Assembly: GCA_021788115.1 (NCBI GenBank)
Contig: JAJYLA010000008.1
Coordinates: 1-46,838, forward strand
DNA length: 46,838 bases
Direction: 5' to 3'
Source: Actinomycetes bacterium
Lineage (GTDB): Bacteria > Actinomycetota > Acidimicrobiia > Acidimicrobiales > Palsa-688
In this document: piece by piece, positions 43,496-46,838 of the stretch
How positions within the stretch are numbered: position 1 is the first letter of the stretch
Layout of the letters: each line of letters begins with the position of its first letter
The notes under the pieces: generated by a model
Seen by the model: the letters and a program-made list of their open reading frames with translations, nothing else
The model's database searches: none
What the model was told of the DNA's origin: nothing
Program-made: the position numbers and the translations under genes

Positions 43496-44989
43496 ATGGT
43501 TCAAAGTACCGAATCCGTCTCCGAAGCTCGCTCTCCTACCGAGAGATTGGACGAGGCGGTCAGTCCGCGACTTAGCTGGATGACGCCGCGGGGCACGATC
43601 CTCTTCCTTCTCGTGTGGATGGCCGGGTTCACCCTGGGAAGCATCGCCATCTCCAATCCGTTCGCGTCCGAGTCGACGGCTTCCGCGACCCCCAACTACT
43701 GGCACGTCATGTACCTGCACGGGTTGCTGATCGGAATGGTGGGCCTGGTCTCGATCGTAGCGCTCGACGTCTTCGAGACCTGTTGCAGCGATCACGTCCG
43801 GGTCGGGATCGTCGCCGGCGTGGTGGGGGCGACCCTGTTCGCGTCGATCGGCGGGATCTTCGACCGGACGGTGCCCGGCGACGAGGTGGCCATGTGGACC
43901 CAGATCGTGGGGTTCTTCTTCCTGGACGAGATCCTGATCCTGCTGATGCTCGGCTTCTGGCAGGGCTGGCGGGCCAAGCTCCCGTCCTCACACACCGTGC
44001 CTTACATCGCCGGCTGGATGGCCGCGGCCTCGATGTTGTGGGCGGCCGTCATGGGGCACATCGCAGGGTGGATCCTCGAGTTCCACAGCCATCCGTTCGT
44101 CATCACGGACTGGGCCAAGTGGGCAGGCGAAGACTGGGGGACCCTGCGGGACAACCTGATCGGTTCCCACTCCCACGACATGGCGGTGGCGTCCATGGCG
44201 CTGCTGCTGAGCGTCGCGGTGTACAAGTTCGGATACCTGGAGGCCCGCGGCGTCGCCCGCAACGTGAGCCGGTTCGGCATGGGCATGGTCTCCATCGGCG
44301 TGTTCTGGATGACGGGCCTCTACGTCGCCATGGGCGTCACCAGCTGGGCCGTGGCCGCCTACTTCACCTCCGCGGGAGATACGAACGGGATCGCCGGTGA
44401 CGACCTCGTCACAGGCATCTTCGTGATGGGTGGCGGGCTGCTCGCCTTGTGGCCGCTGATCGTGCGGTTCGCGTTGAAGGCCCGCTCGTGGACCGAGTCG
44501 GCCCTACCCGTCGCCGCGGCGTGGGCGTGGACCGGCATCATCGTCGGCGTGGTGATCGGCGGGTACTGGATCGAGGAGAGCGAGACCTTCTTCGGCGCCG
44601 GGGCCAAGGGATCGCCCGGTGCGGTCAACGACAACATCTTCCTGTGGGTGCACCAGGACATCGGCCTCTTCGTGCTCCCGACGCTCTTCGCCGTGCTCCT
44701 GGTCGCCGACCACCTGGTCGGGCGTGAGTACAGAGGGGCGATCGGCTGGACGGCGATCGCCGCCGTCACGATGCTGCTCATCGGCGGTGGCGTGTGGGTG
44801 TTCGCCAATCCCGACAAGTTCGGCGCCGGGTACGCCCTGGCGACCATCGGTCTGGTGATGCTGGGCTTCTCGGTCGCCATCACCGTCGTGTCAGGTGCGC
44901 TCGGACAGAGCCGCGTACGTCTCGTGCCGCGCCTTCACGGGCGTGCCGTGGACGCGATGGGGGGTGGCGGGGCGGCGCCCACCGCCTGA
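43496..44989 (+). CDS. Polytopic membrane protein rich in helix-embedded histidines
   Basis: The 497-aa product has about twelve hydrophobic segments. His residues sit in or at the edge of several: H70 and H75 (YWHVMYLHG), H188 (VMGHIAG), H197/H199 (EFHSHPF), H225/H227 (GSHSHDM), H386 (LWVHQDIG) and H406 (ADHLVG). This recalls haem-copper oxidase/NorB subunits, in which paired His bind haem and metal, but the standard signatures are absent, so I do not call it a NorB. The AAGGAG site and ATG are clear. It is intact and isolated, and preceded by a palindromic operator. Confidence 0.7.
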   Translation: MVQSTESVSEARSPTERLDEAVSPRLSWMTPRGTILFLLVWMAGFTLGSIAISNPFASESTASATPNYWHVMYLHGLLIGMVGLVSIVALDVFETCCSDHVRVGIVAGVVGATLFASIGGIFDRTVPGDEVAMWTQIVGFFFLDEILILLMLGFWQGWRAKLPSSHTVPYIAGWMAAASMLWAAVMGHIAGWILEFHSHPFVITDWAKWAGEDWGTLRDNLIGSHSHDMAVASMALLLSVAVYKFGYLEARGVARNVSRFGMGMVSIGVFWMTGLYVAMGVTSWAVAAYFTSAGDTNGIAGDDLVTGIFVMGGGLLALWPLIVRFALKARSWTESALPVAAAWAWTGIIVGVVIGGYWIEESETFFGAGAKGSPGAVNDNIFLWVHQDIGLFVLPTLFAVLLVADHLVGREYRGAIGWTAIAAVTMLLIGGGVWVFANPDKFGAGYALATIGLVMLGFSVAITVVSGALGQSRVRLVPRLHGRAVDAMGGGGAAPTA

Positions 44990-45019
44990 TCGTCTCCGCC
45001 CAGCGTCGGCCCGGGCAGG

Positions 45020-45303
45020 CCCTCTCCGGGGCTCGCCCAACTGGCCGACGAGCTGGCCCGCCAGGGCTATCGGGTCTCGGCCGACACGGTGGGGCGGATG
45101 CTCAAGAAGCTGGGCTACTCGCTGCAAGCTCCGGCCGAGGTGACCGAAGGCACTGCCCATCCTGACCGCGACGCCCAGTTCCGCTACCTCAACGACCAGG
45201 CGGCGGCCATGGTTGCCGCCGGTGAGCCGGTGATCAGCGTGGACACCAAGAAGAAAGAGATGGTCGGCGAATACGACAACGGCGGGGTGGAATGGCAGCC
45301 AGC
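45020..45303 (+). pseudogene. ISAzo13-family transposase remnant
   Basis: One open frame (stop-free from about 45020) encodes LAQLADELARQGYRVSADTV, GRMLKKLGYSLQAP, EGTAHPDRDAQFRYLNDQ and EPVISVDTKKKEMVGEYDNG, then GVEWQP. This is the central part of the ISAzo13-type transposase including its first catalytic Asp (SVDTKKKE). The N-terminal third and everything after about 45300 are missing. The right edge abuts the truncated XRE/NB-ARC regulator. No terminal repeats are visible. Confidence 0.85.
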
Positions 45304-46343
45304 AACTCGTAGCTCCACGCGATCGTCGAGGACATGGTGTGGTGGCGACGGTCGCGCGCCGCCCCCGCGGCGTCGAGCACCGACAGACCGCGATCCAGGT
45401 CCGCCCGCAGGTCGGCGAGCGTGAGATCCCGCGTTCGCCGGGCGGCGAGCTCGATCGCCAGCGGCAGGCCGTCGAGACGGCGACAGATTTCGGCTACGCC
45501 CTTCAGGTCGGCAGCCACCGGCGCCCGGCGCCCCACCGCCAGGCACCGTTCGACAAAGAGCGTCACCGCCGGACCCGCAGAGTCGTCTTGGTCGACCGGC
45601 AGCGGGTCCACGACGAACTCATATTCGCCATAGACGTCGAGGCGCGTGCGGCTGGTGTAGAGGCAGGCCAGATCAGGGCAGTCCTCCAGGAGTTCGACGA
45701 TCACCGCGCCGGCCCCCGCCATCTGTTCGAGGTTGTCCAGGACCGCCAGCTCAGGCTGGCGCCGGAGCCGTTCTCCCACGGCGTCACGTCGGGGCCTGCC
45801 CGGGATGGCGGCGACGGAGTAGGCACCGGCCAGCTGCTCGAGGATCTCCGCGGGGTCGGTCTCGGCAGCCAACGCCACGAACGCCGGCGACAGGTCACGG
45901 TCGCGCCCGACGTGGCGCGCCACCTCGATGGCGAGCCGCGTCTTTCCCACCCCCGGCGGCCCCGTGACCGTCACCAGCCGGGCCGGACCGCCCGAGATCG
46001 CCAGCAGTCGGACCAGGTCGGACATCTCCCGATCCCGGCCGACCAGATCCGTGAGAGACGCGGGCAGCGGAGCCGGGCCCGCCGGATCGCCGAGCGGGTC
46101 AAGGTCGCCAGGCGCGGACCACGATCGTGCCGCGGCCACGAAACGAGCACGTTCGTCGACGTCGACACCAAGCACATCTGCGAGCCGCTCGGCCATCGCC
46201 CGCGACGGTCGGCGCTCCCCGGTCTCGATCTTGCGGACGGTGATCGTCGCGCAGCCCACCAGGTCGCCCAGCTGCTGCTGGGTCAGATCGCGCGCACAAC
46301 GCCGCCGGCGTACCCACACGCCGAACGGAATCGCACCTGTCAC
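45298..46343 (-). pseudogene. XRE/NB-ARC type regulator, C-terminally truncated
   Basis: From GTG 46343 (ATG 46421 is a longer option) the product has an XRE helix-turn-helix (DLTQQQLGDLVGCATITVRK, IETGERRPSRAMAERLADVL) and an AAA/NB-ARC module: VTGPPGVGKTRLAIEVARHV (Walker A), LAVLDNLEQM (Walker B-like), LYTSRTRLDVYGEYEF and GLPLAIELAARRTRD. It should continue after STIAWSYELLA into a long tetratricopeptide half, but is cut at about 45298 by the ISAzo13 remnant. Normal proteins of this class have 700-1000 aa; 350 remain. Confidence 0.82.
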
Positions 46344-46788
46344 CGGAACGAACGTCTCCCGTACAGGGCGGCTGTCGAAGCAGACAACTGATCCTCCATG
46401 GAGCCCGGCTGCGCCTGACATCCATGCCGACTGTCCGACGTCGCTCTTCAGGCAATGCTACGCGGCGGCCTTGACCTTCCGTGCCTAGGTCGGATCTGGG
46501 GCCTGATTACCGCCCACCTCCGACTGGACCGGCTCCGGGACTGCGACTCCCACTTCGTCGGCCCGCGCCGACGACGCCGACCGAACCGCATGGCCCGTAC
46601 CTCCATGTCGCCTTTATCGCCGGCCCCGCGGACGGCATCCGCACCAGCCGCTCGTCGCCGCCGCCACACCCGGGCCACTGCCCGGTAGCGGCGATGATAT
46701 GGGCTGACCTGTGGGAGGGAACCGTGGCGAGGCGCTACCGATTAGCCTCGATCCTCGGGAGGGCTGGTTCCAGTAGTTGGGTTGAGGT
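46344..46788. other. Intergenic region at the right edge
   Basis: No supported gene is seen in this 445-nt region. Open frames are Arg/Pro/Ala-rich and conflict on both strands. It includes the promoter side of the truncated regulator. Confidence 0.4.
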
Positions 46789-46838
46789 TTATCGGGGTGG
46801 GAAGCCGAAGCGGAGTTTGCGGTCGTTCCACCAGGGGA
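46789..46838 (-). CDS. Last codons of a gene entering from the right, possibly a transposase
   Basis: The minus strand has an open frame ending PWWNDRKLRFGFPPR and TAA at 46789-46791, with the window edge cutting the rest. The W-W-N-x-R ending is reminiscent of the C-termini of some DDE transposases. Sixteen codons are too few for a firm call. Confidence 0.3.
   Translation of the reverse strand, partial: PWWNDRKLRFGFPPR

Overview
The window is about 70% G+C, uses ATG, GTG and TTG starts, and carries actinobacterial families: a TIGR03086-type DinB-fold protein, a neocarzinostatin-fold lipoprotein, a very large CtpH/CtpI-like P-type ATPase, a 163-aa beta carbonic anhydrase of the mycobacterial Rv1284 type, and a Thr/Pro-tailed class A PBP. 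I read it as chromosomal DNA of a high-GC actinomycete, possibly a member of the Acidimicrobiia. The rank is an inference. I found no rRNA, tRNA or CRISPR array.

1-21.7 kb is compact and mostly intact chromosome. It holds a TerY-like vWA protein with a PP2C phosphatase and a GDT1/TMEM165-like transporter, all overlapping; a polyphosphate pair (CYTH-CHAD and Ppx/GppA); an acyl-CoA dehydrogenase; a class A PBP; a coiled-coil zinc-ribbon protein; a histidine phosphatase; an SDR, GH15 and ferredoxin run; a carbonic anhydrase; a tandem hemerythrin protein; a hotdog thioesterase; a CBS-BON protein; and thiE overlapping an AIR-synthase-like gene. The one damaged stretch here (14.1-16.7 kb) holds a decayed two-component system and a stub of a DUF2142 membrane protein around an intact lipoprotein.

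21.8-25.5 kb is an accessory patch of small genes: VOC, excisionase-type HTH, PD-(D/E)XK-like fragment, pentapeptide/DinB, GNAT, SRPBCC and a second VOC. Several are broken. 25.6-30.8 kb is intact again and holds small membrane proteins followed by the 1358-aa P-type ATPase.

30.8-46.8 kb is a second accessory region. It has a frameshifted aquaporin, two ParB-fold proteins, a TIGR03086 protein, a VOC gene split by a complete IS66-type element (8-bp target duplication), a frameshifted rifampin ADP-ribosyltransferase (Arr), an intact DrrAB-type ABC exporter with a MerR regulator, an FAH-family enzyme, a CDP-alcohol phosphatidyltransferase, a ferritin-like/MFS double truncation, an HtrA-like protease, an unusual multi-histidine membrane protein behind a palindromic operator, and a truncated XRE/NB-ARC regulator cut by an ISAzo13-type transposase remnant.

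The most interesting signal joins the two accessory regions. Minus-strand genes of unrelated function are followed, in nearly every gap, by a GC-rich motif whose core reads CCGGCG(G/A)TTRRGG in the gene direction. Two copies (23663 and 24346) match over 33 bp at 28 positions, and one (40512) lies in a perfect 9-bp inverted repeat. The layout of one gene then one site, the mixed cargo (arr, GNAT, VOC, ParB-like, DinB) and the likeness of the core to the attC consensus GTTRRRY suggest a decaying integron-type gene-cassette array. No integrase is visible here and most sites lack a clear partner half, so this remains a hypothesis.
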